A DNA stretch of 64,000 nt from Gemmata sp051859125. Lineage in GTDB: Bacteria; Planctomycetota; Planctomycetia; Gemmatales; Gemmataceae. How positions within the stretch are numbered: the stretch's first letter is position 1; every line of letters starts with the position of its first letter. Position numbers and translations under genes: made by a program. Below are positions 53,680-62,668 of this stretch, in pieces. Where the stretch lies: positions 11,730 to 75,729 of the forward strand of contig NZ_JBHYGG010000079.1 in the NCBI RefSeq assembly GCF_051859125.1. The letters are read 5' to 3'. A model generated the notes under the pieces. That model was not told the origin of the DNA, did no database searches, and worked only from the letters and a program-made list of their open reading frames with translations.

Positions 53680-55062
53680 TCACTGGAAGGCGCGGTGCTG
53701 GCGGCGGCGGTCGGAGACGTACTCCTCGGTCGTGCCCTTGGCGATCACCTCGTAGAGGATCGCCTGCTTGTCGCCGTGCTTCCGCAGGATGCGGCCGAGC
53801 CGCTGGACGTTCTCGGTCGCGCTGCCGGTGCCGCCGAGCACGATGCCGACGCCCGCCGCGGGCACGTCCACCCCCTCGTTGAGCACCTGGCACGTCACCA
53901 CCGCGGTGTACGCGCCCGAGTGGAGCTTCTCCAGGATCGCCTTGCGTTCCTTGGGCTTCGTCTGGTTCGTCATCGCGGGGATGAGGAACGTGCGGGCGAT
54001 CTGGTACACGGTCGCGTTGTCGGCGGTGAAGATCAGGGTGCGGTCGGTGGCGTGCTTGCGGAGCAGGTCCTCGAGGAGCTTGAACTTCGCCTCGGCCGCC
54101 TGCACGATCCGCTTCTGCTCGCGGTACGCCCGCAGCGCCTTGAACCCCTCGGGGCTCTTGCTGGCCTCGAACAGGAACCGCCGGAACCCGTCCGGCCCGG
54201 ACATCGAGATGTTCCTCTCGGACACGAACCGCCGGTACTCCTCGCGGCAGTTGCGGTACGACTCGGCCTCCTCGGGCGTGAGGTCGACGAACACCTGCCG
54301 CGCCTCGTAGGGGGCGAGGAACTCGCCGGCCACGTCGTTGATGTCGAGCCGGTACACGATCGGGCCGACGAGTTCGGGCAGGAGCTGGTCGCCGCCGTCG
54401 GCCCGCTCGGGGGTCGCGGTCAGGCCCAGGCGGAACGGGGCCAGGCCGGCGTTCGCGGCCTCCATGTACGACGCGCCGGGGAGGTGGTGGCACTCGTCGA
54501 AGATCACCAGCCCGTACCGGTTCGCCCACCGCTCCAGGTGGATGTACGCCGAGTCGTAGGTGGTGACCGTGAGCGGCTGGTAGTTGAACTCGCCGGCCCC
54601 GACCATGCCGACGGCGACCCCGAACGACCGCTCGAGGTCCTGCGCCCACTGCACCATGAGGTCGATCTTGGGGGTGACCACGAGCGTCGGCCGACCGACC
54701 TTCTCGATGCACAGGAACGCCATGAACGTCTTCCCGGTGCCGGTCGGCATCACCACGACCCCGCGGCGGGTCTTGGCCCACGCGGCGACGGCGGCCCGCT
54801 GGTACTCCCGGGGCTCACGCTCGGCGTTCAGCTTCCACCCGGTCTGCTCGGTGGGCCACCCGCGGGCGGCGTCCTGGTACGGGAGCTTCTCGCGGATCAG
54901 GTGCTCGACGATGCCGCGGTAGAACCGGCCCTGCGACCGGTGCGTGGACGTGCGGGGGTCGAACAGGACGCCCGGGATCGCCGTCGGGGTGAACCCGTCG
55001 GGGCCGCCGGACACCACGACGGTGCCGCGGTCGTAGGCGAGCTGAATGGGGGTGTCGCTCAT
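53680..55062 (-). CDS. XPB-type superfamily 2 DNA helicase
   Basis: 460 residues. Motif Q/I region REYQRAAVAAWAKTRRGVVV, Walker A MPTGTGKT (near 104), motif II FDECHHL (near 185), motif III LGLTATPERADG, and motifs V/VI CQVLNEGVDVP and QRLGRILRKHGDKQ. These order and spacings match archaeal/bacterial XPB helicases better than type I/III restriction subunits, as does the short length. The N-terminal part (AYDRGTVVVSGGPDGF) is the damage-recognition-like region of XPB. XPB opens DNA around damage. Its known archaeal partner Bax1 has a homologue 7.6 kb away in this window. Confidence 0.85.
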   Translation of the reverse strand: MSDTPIQLAYDRGTVVVSGGPDGFTPTAIPGVLFDPRTSTHRSQGRFYRGIVEHLIREKLPYQDAARGWPTEQTGWKLNAEREPREYQRAAVAAWAKTRRGVVVMPTGTGKTFMAFLCIEKVGRPTLVVTPKIDLMVQWAQDLERSFGVAVGMVGAGEFNYQPLTVTTYDSAYIHLERWANRYGLVIFDECHHLPGASYMEAANAGLAPFRLGLTATPERADGGDQLLPELVGPIVYRLDINDVAGEFLAPYEARQVFVDLTPEEAESYRNCREEYRRFVSERNISMSGPDGFRRFLFEASKSPEGFKALRAYREQKRIVQAAEAKFKLLEDLLRKHATDRTLIFTADNATVYQIARTFLIPAMTNQTKPKERKAILEKLHSGAYTAVVTCQVLNEGVDVPAAGVGIVLGGTGSATENVQRLGRILRKHGDKQAILYEVIAKGTTEEYVSDRRRQHRAFQ

Positions 55063-55183
55063 CCCCCGATTATGGCCGCCGCGGCCGGACGCGACCAGCC
55101 CCGAAGCTCGTGCGGTATGCGGAATGCACCGTTGACAGCCTCGGGCGAGTGTGCCACCGTAAGCGAACCACCGGAGGCGAACG

Positions 55184-55585
55184 ATGTCCCTCACGTTGCA
55201 GGCCCGAACCGCGGCCGACCTCATGACCGCCGGTCCCACGTCGCTCGCCGCGACCGCCACGGTCTCGGAGGCGACGGAGTTCCTGACCGCCCGCGGGTTC
55301 GGGGCCGCCGTGGTCATCGACGACGCCGGGCGGCCCGTCGGGGTCGTCACCAAGACGGACGTCCTCGTCCACGCCCGGCAGCGCAAGCCCGGCCTGGAGC
55401 CGGACGACACGCCCGTGACCGAGTTCATGACGCCCGCGGTGTTCGCGGTCCGCCCCGACACGCCCGCCGCCTCGGTGGTCGAGCAACTCCTCGTGCTGAA
55501 CGTACACCACCTGTTCGTTTCGGACCCGGCCGGCGTCGTCGTCGGCGTCATCAGCCCGGTCGACGTGCTGCGGAAACTCGCGTGA
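55184..55585 (+). CDS. Two-CBS-domain protein
   Basis: 133 residues made of two CBS repeats and nothing else: TAADLMTAGPTSLAATATVS to GVVTKTDVLVHARQ, and VTEFMTPAVFAVRPDTPAAS to GVISPVDVLRKLA. CBS pairs bind adenosine nucleotides and report energy state, usually by contacting another protein. The GGAGGCGAACG upstream of the ATG is a good ribosome-binding site. It is divergent from the helicase. No partner enzyme is next to it. Confidence 0.9.
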   Translation: MSLTLQARTAADLMTAGPTSLAATATVSEATEFLTARGFGAAVVIDDAGRPVGVVTKTDVLVHARQRKPGLEPDDTPVTEFMTPAVFAVRPDTPAASVVEQLLVLNVHHLFVSDPAGVVVGVISPVDVLRKLA

Positions 55586-55623
55586 CCCCGGCGGGGTAGT
55601 TCCTCGGCCGGCGGGTGATTTGA

Positions 55624-55698
55624 TTCTGTAGCCGGCCTCGGTGCGGCCGGGGCTTCGGGACTTGCCAAGCCCCGGCCTCACAGAGGCCGGCTACAGAA
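55624..55698. repeat. Palindromic intergenic element (TTCTGTAGCCGGCCTC)
   Basis: The left part reads TTCTGTAGCCGGCCTCGGTG and the right part is its near complement ending at 55698, with inner arms GGCCGGGGCTT and AAGCCCCGGCC. The whole 75 bases fold into one long hairpin. It lies after the CBS gene and may act as its terminator. Confidence 0.7.
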
Positions 55699-55720
55699 CA
55701 AGAACGAACCTACGCGAGCC

Positions 55721-55850
55721 GGTGAGGACTTCCGCAGTTGGGCTCTGAGCTGCTTGGTTTTGGTGGGGCAGACATTCGTGTCTGCCTCCAACCGCCCCAC
55801 GAGGCAGACACGAATGTCTGCCCCACCAAGCCAACTGCGTAACTCCTACC
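55721..55850. repeat. MITE-like palindromic element, copy 2 (inverted)
   Basis: This is the same element as at 31823-31951 in the opposite orientation. Its right end CAACTGCGTAACTCCTACC (55832-55850) matches the outer repeat of copy 1; the left end (55721-55740) is more diverged. The inner GTGGGGCAGACATTCG arms are conserved. It sits 22 bases from the element before it. Confidence 0.8.
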
Positions 55851-55866
55851 GGTACTACCCGCCGGC

Positions 55867-56031
55867 TCAGGGGACGTACGTGAGCAGGTACATCGTGAGC
55901 GCGATGCAGATCACGGCCATGAACATGATGAGCCACGACTGGAAGAAGAACGTGTACGCCGCCGGGTAGTCGGGGTACGGGTCGGGCGGGAGCGGCTCGG
56001 TGGTGGCGTCGGGGCGGGTCGTCTGGGCCAT
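55867..56031 (-). CDS. 54-residue single-pass membrane protein
   Basis: The frame runs from an ATG with GAGGTG 4 bases upstream to a TGA, giving 54 residues. The first 25 are hydrophilic and Pro/Asp-rich (TTEPLPPDPYPDYPAAYT). The rest is one transmembrane helix (FFFQSWLIMFMAVICIALTM). No family is recognised. The good ribosome-binding site and the clear soluble-then-membrane plan support it being real. It is divergent from the second kinase gene. Confidence 0.6.
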   Translation of the reverse strand: MAQTTRPDATTEPLPPDPYPDYPAAYTFFFQSWLIMFMAVICIALTMYLLTYVP

Positions 56032-56200
56032 GCGTCACCTCGGTCCTGGTCGTGGCGAAGAATCTTGTCCGCCCGGTCGCGAACCACACGTTGGGTGGAT
56101 TATCGGCCCGCCCGGCCCCCCGTTCCAGGGCGGTTCGGGTCGTGCCGGCGGGAATTCCGCCCGGCGTGCGGATTGTGGTGTTGTTGTGGGGAAAGCGGGC

Positions 56201-56206
56201 TACAAT
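56201..56206 (+). promoter_or_regulatory. Candidate -10 box for second kinase gene
   Basis: TACAAT lies 70 bases before the kinase start codon. An imperfect -35 (TGTTGT, 56179-56184) is 16 bases before it. The match is modest. Confidence 0.3.
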
Positions 56207-56276
56207 CCGTAGACCGGCCGCACATCCAGAACACCCGCCGGACCTCTTCCGTTGGTCGGCCGACCGGGTACCCGGG

Positions 56277-58742
56277 ATGCAGATTACGACCGTTGATGCC
56301 CTGTGCCAGGCGCTGCGCGACAGCAAGCTCCTCACCGACGAGGAGCTGCTGGTCCCGGTCCGGGAGTTGGAGCCGCACTGGGGCGACCTCCCGGCCGCCC
56401 TGAAGCTGCTGGTCGAGCGGAAGTACGTCACCGTATACCAGCTCCGGAAGGTGATCCACGCGAAGGCCGAGGAACTGTTCCTGGGGCCGTACGTCATCCT
56501 CGACAAGCTCGGGGAGGGCGGCATGGGCCGCGTGTACAAGGCCCGGCACGTCCGCATGGGCCGCCAGGTCGCGCTGAAGATCATCCGGCCGAACCTGCTC
56601 TCGAACCCGATTATCCGCGGTCGGTACCAGCGCGAGGTCGAGGCCGCCGGCACCCTGCGGCACCCGAACATCGTGTGCGTGGACGACGCGGGCGAGTCGC
56701 ACGGCAAGTACTACATGGCGATGGAGTTCGTGGACGGCATCGACCTGTCCCGGCTCATCAAGGACCGCAAGCCGCTCGACGCCGGCGAGGCGTGCGAGTA
56801 CGTGCGCCAGGCGGCGCTCGGGCTCCAGCACGCGCACGAGAACGGGTTCGTCCACCGCGACATCAAGCCGTCGAACATCATCGTGTCCGGGGAGCGGCAC
56901 GTCGCGCACGCGAAGAGCCCCGCGGTGGTCAAGATCCTCGACATGGGCCTGGTGCGGCCGCTCGGGTTCGACGACGTGCCCGGCGCCGCCGAACTGACCC
57001 GGGCCGGGACCGTCGTGGGCACCCCCGACTACATGGCCCCCGAGCAGGCGAAGAACTCCAGCGGCGTGGACCCGCGGGCCGACCTCTACAGCCTCGGCTG
57101 CACGCTCTACTACCTGCTCACGGCGCAGGCGCCGTTCCCCGACGGGTCCCCGATCGAGAAGCTGCTCAAGCACCAGCTCGACCCGACCCCGCTGGTGCGG
57201 GCGAGGCGGCCCGAACTGCCCCAGGTGCTGGACGACATCATCGGCCGCCTGACGGCGAAGCGGCCCGAGGACCGGTACCCGTCGGCCGCGGCCGTGGCCG
57301 AGGTCCTCGCGCCGATCGCCGCGCTCAACCGCGGCCCGGTCGCCGCCCCGCACCGCCCGCGGGCCGTCGCCTCGGCGGCCGTTCCCGTCCCCCTGGCCCG
57401 TGCGGAGCCCGCCGCGCCCCCGCTCGCGACACCGGCGCCCGGCGTCCCCGTGATGCCCCCGCCCCCGTCGTCGCAGGCGGTCCCGGTCCTCGCCGCGCTC
57501 CCCGCCGACTACCCGGTCGCGCCGTCCGACCCGACGCCCCGCCCGCCCGGGCTCCCCGCGGGGCTCCAGCCGCTCCTCGAAGCCCCGTCGCCGTTCGCGG
57601 CGCTGGCCGACCCGCCGTCCGTGCCGCTCGGCCTCTCGATGGTGGGCGCAGAGCCCGCCCCCGACGAGGCCAAGGCCGTCGAACCGGTCGCGGGCCGCGG
57701 CGTGCCCCGGACGTGGTGGATCGCGGGTGCCGTGGTCGCGGTCGCGGTCCTCGCGGTCGGCGTCGTGCTGACGCAACTCGGCGGGAGGCCGGCACCGCCC
57801 GGACCGCCGGGGCCGGTCGCGCCGCCGGTGCCCCCGCCGCCGAAGCGCCCGGCCGTCACCCCGAAGCTCGACCAGATGGTCAAGCTGCACCCGCAGGCGC
57901 TGCTGGTCCCCGACGGGAGCGGGCTGGTCGTGGTGGCGTACCCCGCGACGTACTTCAAGGAGAAGGACACGCCGTTCGCGAAGGGGACCGGCCCGACGCG
58001 GCTCGCCCAGTGGGCGCACAAGCTCGCGGAGGACACGAAGCTCGACCCGTTCAAGACCGACCGGCTGATCTACACCGCCTCGGCGTCCGCCCCGGACCGC
58101 TACTTCATGACCTCCGAGGGGCCGTACGTCACCCGCGACTTCGCCCCGGAGCTGTTCTCGCTGCCGCGCAACCCGTTGTTGAAGCGCGATCAGGTGGTCC
58201 GGAACTTCCTCGCCCCGGGGTGGCGGCACACGGCGGTGTTCACCCCGCCGACCGGCGCACCGGTGTACGCGGTCATGTCGAGTGACGAGTACCTGGAGAA
58301 GATGCGGCCGCGGTTCGCGACCGAGCGCACGCCGCCGTCGCCGGAACTCGACACCGGCATGGTCCCGGCGCTCAACGAGGCGGCGGAGAAGCCCCCGCTG
58401 CTGTTCGCGGTCGCCGGCGAGAGCTACAAGCTCCCGTTCGGCGAGAAGCGTCCGCTCGGCGACTACGGGATCGAGCTGGTGACGCTCCGCGTCCAGATGC
58501 AGGAGCGCGTCGAGATCGAACTCGCCGTCACCGGGGCCGACGCGGAGGTGCTGCGGCAGGGGGTGAGGGAGATCACCCAGGGGCTCCGGGCCGAGAAGCT
58601 CCCGTGGGGCAACACGCTCGCTGACTTGCTCGCCAAGCCCGGCAACGGCGTGCGGCAGGACTCGCGCTACCGGTGGACCATCAAGACGAGCTGGACCGCC
58701 GACCAGTTCTCGACCTTCCTCGACCACTGCCTGAGCGAGTGA
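56277..58742 (+). CDS. Membrane Ser/Thr protein kinase with DMG motif
   Basis: 821 residues. A 65-residue N-terminal extension (MQITTVDALCQALRDSKLLT and on) precedes the kinase domain (about 72-335): Gly loop GEGGMGRVYKA, K101 in VALKII, HRDIKPSNI (H193, D195), then LDMGL, where DFG is replaced by DMG with the metal-binding D222 kept. It should still be active. A Pro/Ala-rich linker (about 340-475) leads to one transmembrane helix (WWIAGAVVAVAVLAVGVVLT, near 481-503), and a 300-residue outer domain of unknown fold follows. The chosen ATG matches planctomycete homologues with the extension. Substrates are unknown. Confidence 0.92.
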   Translation: MQITTVDALCQALRDSKLLTDEELLVPVRELEPHWGDLPAALKLLVERKYVTVYQLRKVIHAKAEELFLGPYVILDKLGEGGMGRVYKARHVRMGRQVALKIIRPNLLSNPIIRGRYQREVEAAGTLRHPNIVCVDDAGESHGKYYMAMEFVDGIDLSRLIKDRKPLDAGEACEYVRQAALGLQHAHENGFVHRDIKPSNIIVSGERHVAHAKSPAVVKILDMGLVRPLGFDDVPGAAELTRAGTVVGTPDYMAPEQAKNSSGVDPRADLYSLGCTLYYLLTAQAPFPDGSPIEKLLKHQLDPTPLVRARRPELPQVLDDIIGRLTAKRPEDRYPSAAAVAEVLAPIAALNRGPVAAPHRPRAVASAAVPVPLARAEPAAPPLATPAPGVPVMPPPPSSQAVPVLAALPADYPVAPSDPTPRPPGLPAGLQPLLEAPSPFAALADPPSVPLGLSMVGAEPAPDEAKAVEPVAGRGVPRTWWIAGAVVAVAVLAVGVVLTQLGGRPAPPGPPGPVAPPVPPPPKRPAVTPKLDQMVKLHPQALLVPDGSGLVVVAYPATYFKEKDTPFAKGTGPTRLAQWAHKLAEDTKLDPFKTDRLIYTASASAPDRYFMTSEGPYVTRDFAPELFSLPRNPLLKRDQVVRNFLAPGWRHTAVFTPPTGAPVYAVMSSDEYLEKMRPRFATERTPPSPELDTGMVPALNEAAEKPPLLFAVAGESYKLPFGEKRPLGDYGIELVTLRVQMQERVEIELAVTGADAEVLRQGVREITQGLRAEKLPWGNTLADLLAKPGNGVRQDSRYRWTIKTSWTADQFSTFLDHCLSE

Positions 58743-59208
58743 CGTGCGCTCCCGTGTCCTCGTCGCGCCGCGGAGCGGACGCGACGAGGGCAGGGCAGCG
58801 CCACCCACGTCAAGACTGAAGCAACTCGCCAGAACCCTGGTTCTCAACGCGGCAACGCGCCCCCAGAATGGCCGCGACCCGGGATTGGCCCTGGGTCGCG
58901 ATTCGCAGATTAAGAAGTGGCGGCGGAAGGGTTCGCGTGGCACCCCCTCACCCGCCGCGAAGCGCGGCGACCTCTCCCCCGAGACCGGGGGCGAGGTGTT
59001 GCCCCTGGTTCTGGTGGCACGGGCCTCCGGCCTGTGTTCGCACGCACAGGCCGGAGGTCCGTGCCACCGGACCGACCACCCCCACCTCGCCCCGTTCCTA
59101 CGGGGAGAGGTCGCGACGAGGCTCTGCGAGTCGCGGGTGAGGGGGTGCCACCTGAACCCGACACCAACTCCGCGGCACGCATTCTGCCACCAGTTGGAAC
59201 CAGTCCCA
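58743..59208. repeat. Intergenic stretch with large nested palindrome (58938-59150)
   Basis: The gene-free stretch holds one element whose 17-bp ends (TGGCACCCCCTCACCCG at 58938-58954 and its complement at 59134-59150) are perfect. Inside, a second hairpin has 24-bp arms (59013-59036 and 59045-59068) with one mismatch. Flanking bases (AAGAAGTGGCGGCGGAA) resemble those left of a second copy at 63944-64000. No coding frame with a start signal was found here. Confidence 0.75.
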
Positions 59209-61338
59209 TCAGTTCCCCTTTGCGCGCTTCAGTTCGGCCCCCAGCCAGCCGGTGAGGGCGTCGAACGCGGCGGCGTCCTTCGTGCGGAACGCCTCGTACT
59301 CCGGGGCGTCCTCGGGCGGCATGTCCTTGTCGGCGGCGACCCGCTTCAGCATCCCCCCGAGCACCTGCTCGCGATGGCGGGCGTCGTTGCTCCTCACCCA
59401 CGCCTCGCGGGCGGCCCGGTCGAACGGGTCGAAGGCCAGCTTCGGGATCGGGTTGAACGCGGGCCGGCCGACCCCCGCCACGTCGTGGCACCGGAGGCAC
59501 GCGGTCGTGGGCACCACGGCGACCTCGCGGTCCTGCTGCCCCGGGGGCAGGGCCACACTCGGCCCGCTGGCGTAGTCGGCGCGGGCCAACTTGACCGCGC
59601 GGCCGACCTTGTGGGCCGCGGCGACGTCGGCGACCGCGGCGGCGAACCGGTCCTTGAACTCCTCGCGGTCGGGGATGTCGTTGGCCGTCAGAGCGTCCCG
59701 GAAGTGCGGGGTCGCGAACACTTCCTTCGCGAGCGCCGCGGCGGTGACCTTCGACCGCTCGATCTCGTTGGCGAGGGTCGCGAGGGCCGCCGCCAGGAAC
59801 TTCCGGTCGCCCTCGGTGAGGCCGATGGTCCGGGCGAGCGCGGCGGCGCTCACCGCCGCCGAGGGCCGGGCCGGCACCGCGACCTGCGATCGGAGGAACG
59901 CCCGCGGGTTGCTCGGCTGCCGGTGGCTCGGCACCCCCGGGTCGCCGGCCGCGCGGCGGGCGTCGTACGCGCCGACGATCTTCGGGTTCCCGCCCCAGGT
60001 GATGATCGTGTCGGTCCGCTGCGCGCTGCCGCCGCCCCACCCGGTCGGCTGGTTCGAGGTGACCGTCCGCAGCGTGCCCACCGAGCCCGACGGGCTGAAG
60101 TCCCCGAGGGTGTTCAGGCTCGCCCTGTGGATGGCGACGAACTCGTCCGCGAACGCCGGAAAGTTGGAGCTGAACGCGAGGTCGAGGTCGCGCCGCGCGA
60201 GCGCGTTGCTCTGGTCGATCGGGAGCGGGGCGGCGATCGCGGCGAACAGCACGGCGAGGGCGCGGCGGCCGTCGGCGGTGCGGGTCATGGCCCGGTACAC
60301 GTCGCGGTTCCGGGCCAGTTCGGCCCCCTGGTGGACGGCCGCGTCGCACGCCTCCGGTTCGGGCACCACGAGCGAGATGCCGTCGAAGGTCGTGGCCTCC
60401 TTCAGTTCGGCCAGGCGCGCGTTGTTGCGGAGACCCGCCGACCAGCCGCCGACCGGCTCGGTCGCCACGAGGTTCGCGTCGAACTTCGGCGGGCCGTTCG
60501 GGTCGCCCGGAGGGACCGCCTTCCCGTTCAGGCCGGGGACGTCGAGCGCCTTGAGGACGCTGGCCCGCACGACATCGTTGTGCGTGCTGTTCGACCACGG
60601 CCCCTGCCCGAGGATCGGCCCCTTGTTGCGGTGGCACGTGAAGCACCGGACGCCGTCGAGGATCTGCACCTCGGGCGCCGGCCCGCCGCACTCGATAACG
60701 CCGAAGTCGAACCGCTTGTTGCGGCTGTTCCAGGAGATGATCTCGATCGACTTCGCGCGGAACCCGGTCGCGGTCTTCTCCATGTTGGCGGCGAGGAACA
60801 GTCGGCCTTTGACCGACGGCTCGGTCGCCCTCGCGGCGCTAATCGGCGGCACCGGCACGTCGCGGGACGCCGCACCGAACCCGGTCCCGCCGAGCCGGAC
60901 GCCGCCGAAGCCGCCGAGGTTCGGGACCCCGTTGAAGACCGGCTTCGCGGGCCGGCCGGGCACCAGGGCATCCTTCTCGTCGCCGTCGGCCGCGGCCCCG
61001 AGATCGGCGGGCCGGCCGCCGGGCCGCAGCGCGATGACGACCCGCGGGGTCGCCAGGCTCGACGACGAGTTCACGGCCGAGAACGGAACGGGCAACTGGG
61101 CGACGTCGCCCAGCTTCTTGAGTGCGGCGACGAGTTCCGCGCCGCTGGCCGGGACGCGGTTGCCGTTCGCCCGGATCACCGCGCCGAACGCGGTGTGGTC
61201 GTAGGTGCCCACCGCACGGGGGGCCGGGGCCGCGCCCTCGTCGGCGGCCGCGGGCCGAACCGCTGGGAATCCGAGGAGGGCCGCTCCCGCGAGCGCGAGG
61301 CACCCCGTACCGGCGAAGGTCCTGGTGAGCGCTGTCAT
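59209..61338 (-). CDS. Exported protein with two haem c motifs
   Basis: 709 residues. A signal peptide (MTALTRTFAGTGCLALAGAA then LLGFPAVRPAAA) is followed by a large domain of unknown fold. Two CxxCH haem-binding sites are present: CFTCHRNKGP near residue 228 and CLRCHDVAGVGRP near 615. The spacing of almost 400 residues is far larger than in classical dihaem cytochromes. PPEDAPEYEAFRTKDAAAFD near the end is typical of planctomycete haem proteins. The partner and electron route are unknown. It lies alone, downstream of the divergent cheB gap, with the large palindromic element after its stop codon. Confidence 0.8.
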   Translation of the reverse strand: MTALTRTFAGTGCLALAGAALLGFPAVRPAAADEGAAPAPRAVGTYDHTAFGAVIRANGNRVPASGAELVAALKKLGDVAQLPVPFSAVNSSSSLATPRVVIALRPGGRPADLGAAADGDEKDALVPGRPAKPVFNGVPNLGGFGGVRLGGTGFGAASRDVPVPPISAARATEPSVKGRLFLAANMEKTATGFRAKSIEIISWNSRNKRFDFGVIECGGPAPEVQILDGVRCFTCHRNKGPILGQGPWSNSTHNDVVRASVLKALDVPGLNGKAVPPGDPNGPPKFDANLVATEPVGGWSAGLRNNARLAELKEATTFDGISLVVPEPEACDAAVHQGAELARNRDVYRAMTRTADGRRALAVLFAAIAAPLPIDQSNALARRDLDLAFSSNFPAFADEFVAIHRASLNTLGDFSPSGSVGTLRTVTSNQPTGWGGGSAQRTDTIITWGGNPKIVGAYDARRAAGDPGVPSHRQPSNPRAFLRSQVAVPARPSAAVSAAALARTIGLTEGDRKFLAAALATLANEIERSKVTAAALAKEVFATPHFRDALTANDIPDREEFKDRFAAAVADVAAAHKVGRAVKLARADYASGPSVALPPGQQDREVAVVPTTACLRCHDVAGVGRPAFNPIPKLAFDPFDRAAREAWVRSNDARHREQVLGGMLKRVAADKDMPPEDAPEYEAFRTKDAAAFDALTGWLGAELKRAKGN

Positions 61339-61513
61339 CGGTCCCCCTGAGCGAACGCGGCTCGGGCCCCGCGCGGTTCAACTGGACCGCAGGCCCGGAG
61401 AATCGGACCAACCCCTCCAACAGGAACACCCGCTCGCACGGGGCGTTGGGGCAAAGATCGGAATTTCGCCTGTTGTTCCACTGCGGGGAGGTGACGCGGA
61501 CCTGCGGACGAGA

Positions 61514-62545
61514 TCAGCGTTTCTGTAAGGCGCGAACGTGGGCGGCGACGGCCGGCCCGATCTGCGGCAAGGGGAGCACCTCGCTCGCCGCGCCCATCTC
61601 GGCCGCGGCCTTCGGCATCCCGTAGACCACGCACGTTCCCTCGTCCTGGGCGATGGTGTGCCACCCCGCGAACTTGAGGCGCAGCAGGCCCTCCGCGCCG
61701 TCGGTCTGCATCCCGGTGAGGAGGACGCCGACGCCGGGCTGCGGCCACCGCGCCGCGCAGCTGGAGAACAGAACGTCGATGGACGGGCGGAACGGGTACC
61801 CCTTCGGGAACGGCGTGTACCGCAGGTACCGCTCCGGGGAGAGTTCCAGGTGGTCGTCGCTGGCCGCAACGAGCACGGTTCCCGGCGCGGGGTGGTCCCC
61901 GTCGCGGGCGCACCGGACCGGGAGCGCGCACCGCTGCCCGAGCTGCTGGACGAGCCCGGGGGTGAACTCCGCCGCGATGTGCTGGACGATGAGGACCGCG
62001 GCGGGGAAGTCGGTCCGGAACGCGGAGAGCACGACCCCGAGCGCGTCCGGCCCGCCGGTGGACGCGCCGAGCACCACCAGTTGGGGGGCGGTCCGGGACG
62101 GAGCGGGCGGCGGGGGCAGAACGGGAACGGCCAGCCACGACCGCGTGACGTCACCGAGCGCCGCGCCCAGCTTCGCGAGCCGGGCGACGAGCTTGTCGCC
62201 GTTCAGGACCGAGCCGTCGGCCCCGAACGTCGGCGTCTCCACGGCGTCGAGCGCCCCGGCCCCCATGGCCCGGATGACGAGTTCGTAGTTCCCGGTGACG
62301 GTGGCGGTGACCACCAGAATCGGGCACGGCGACGCCCGCATGATCTGCCGCGTGGCCTCGACCCCGTTGAGCCGGGGCATCACTAGGTCCATGAGGATCG
62401 CGTCGGGCCGGTCCGCGGCGGCCTTGCGCACGGCCTCGTCGCCGTCCCCGGCCTGCCACGCCACCGAGTTCCCCGGAACGGAGAGGACGAGCCGCCGGAG
62501 GACTTCACGCGCCAGGGCCAGGTCGTTGACGATCGCGATCCGCAT
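61514..62545 (-). CDS. cheB: CheB-type protein-glutamate methylesterase (WspF-like)
   Basis: 343 residues. The receiver domain has phospho-acceptor D53 in ILMDLVMPRLNG. After a Pro-rich linker (about 141-153) the methylesterase domain has the triad S162 (LGASTGG), H189 (LIVQHIA) and D282 (LLTGMQTDGAEG). It removes methyl groups from receptors when phosphorylated. The chemosensory cluster 8.4 kb upstream has CheR but no CheB, so this is its probable missing member, although it is on the other strand and separated by a kinase and a haem protein. The start is the ATG giving the normal receiver beginning MRIAIVND. Confidence 0.93.
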   Translation of the reverse strand: MRIAIVNDLALAREVLRRLVLSVPGNSVAWQAGDGDEAVRKAAADRPDAILMDLVMPRLNGVEATRQIMRASPCPILVVTATVTGNYELVIRAMGAGALDAVETPTFGADGSVLNGDKLVARLAKLGAALGDVTRSWLAVPVLPPPPAPSRTAPQLVVLGASTGGPDALGVVLSAFRTDFPAAVLIVQHIAAEFTPGLVQQLGQRCALPVRCARDGDHPAPGTVLVAASDDHLELSPERYLRYTPFPKGYPFRPSIDVLFSSCAARWPQPGVGVLLTGMQTDGAEGLLRLKFAGWHTIAQDEGTCVVYGMPKAAAEMGAASEVLPLPQIGPAVAAHVRALQKR

Positions 62546-62668
62546 AGTGTGAGTCTAAGGCTTTCGCCGCCGGCTTGCGAGGTGTCCCGGGACGCGACCG
62601 GCGCGGCGGCTAAAATGGCGGCACGGCGGCCCCGCGGCCGCCCGGCGTTCACCCGAGGAGAGTGTCCG

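Noticed and set aside
55691..56707. 338-codon minus-strand frame across the repeats and kinase start
   Set aside because: It runs through two palindromic elements and opposite the kinase gene; the 54-residue membrane protein in another frame has a ribosome-binding site and a sensible product.
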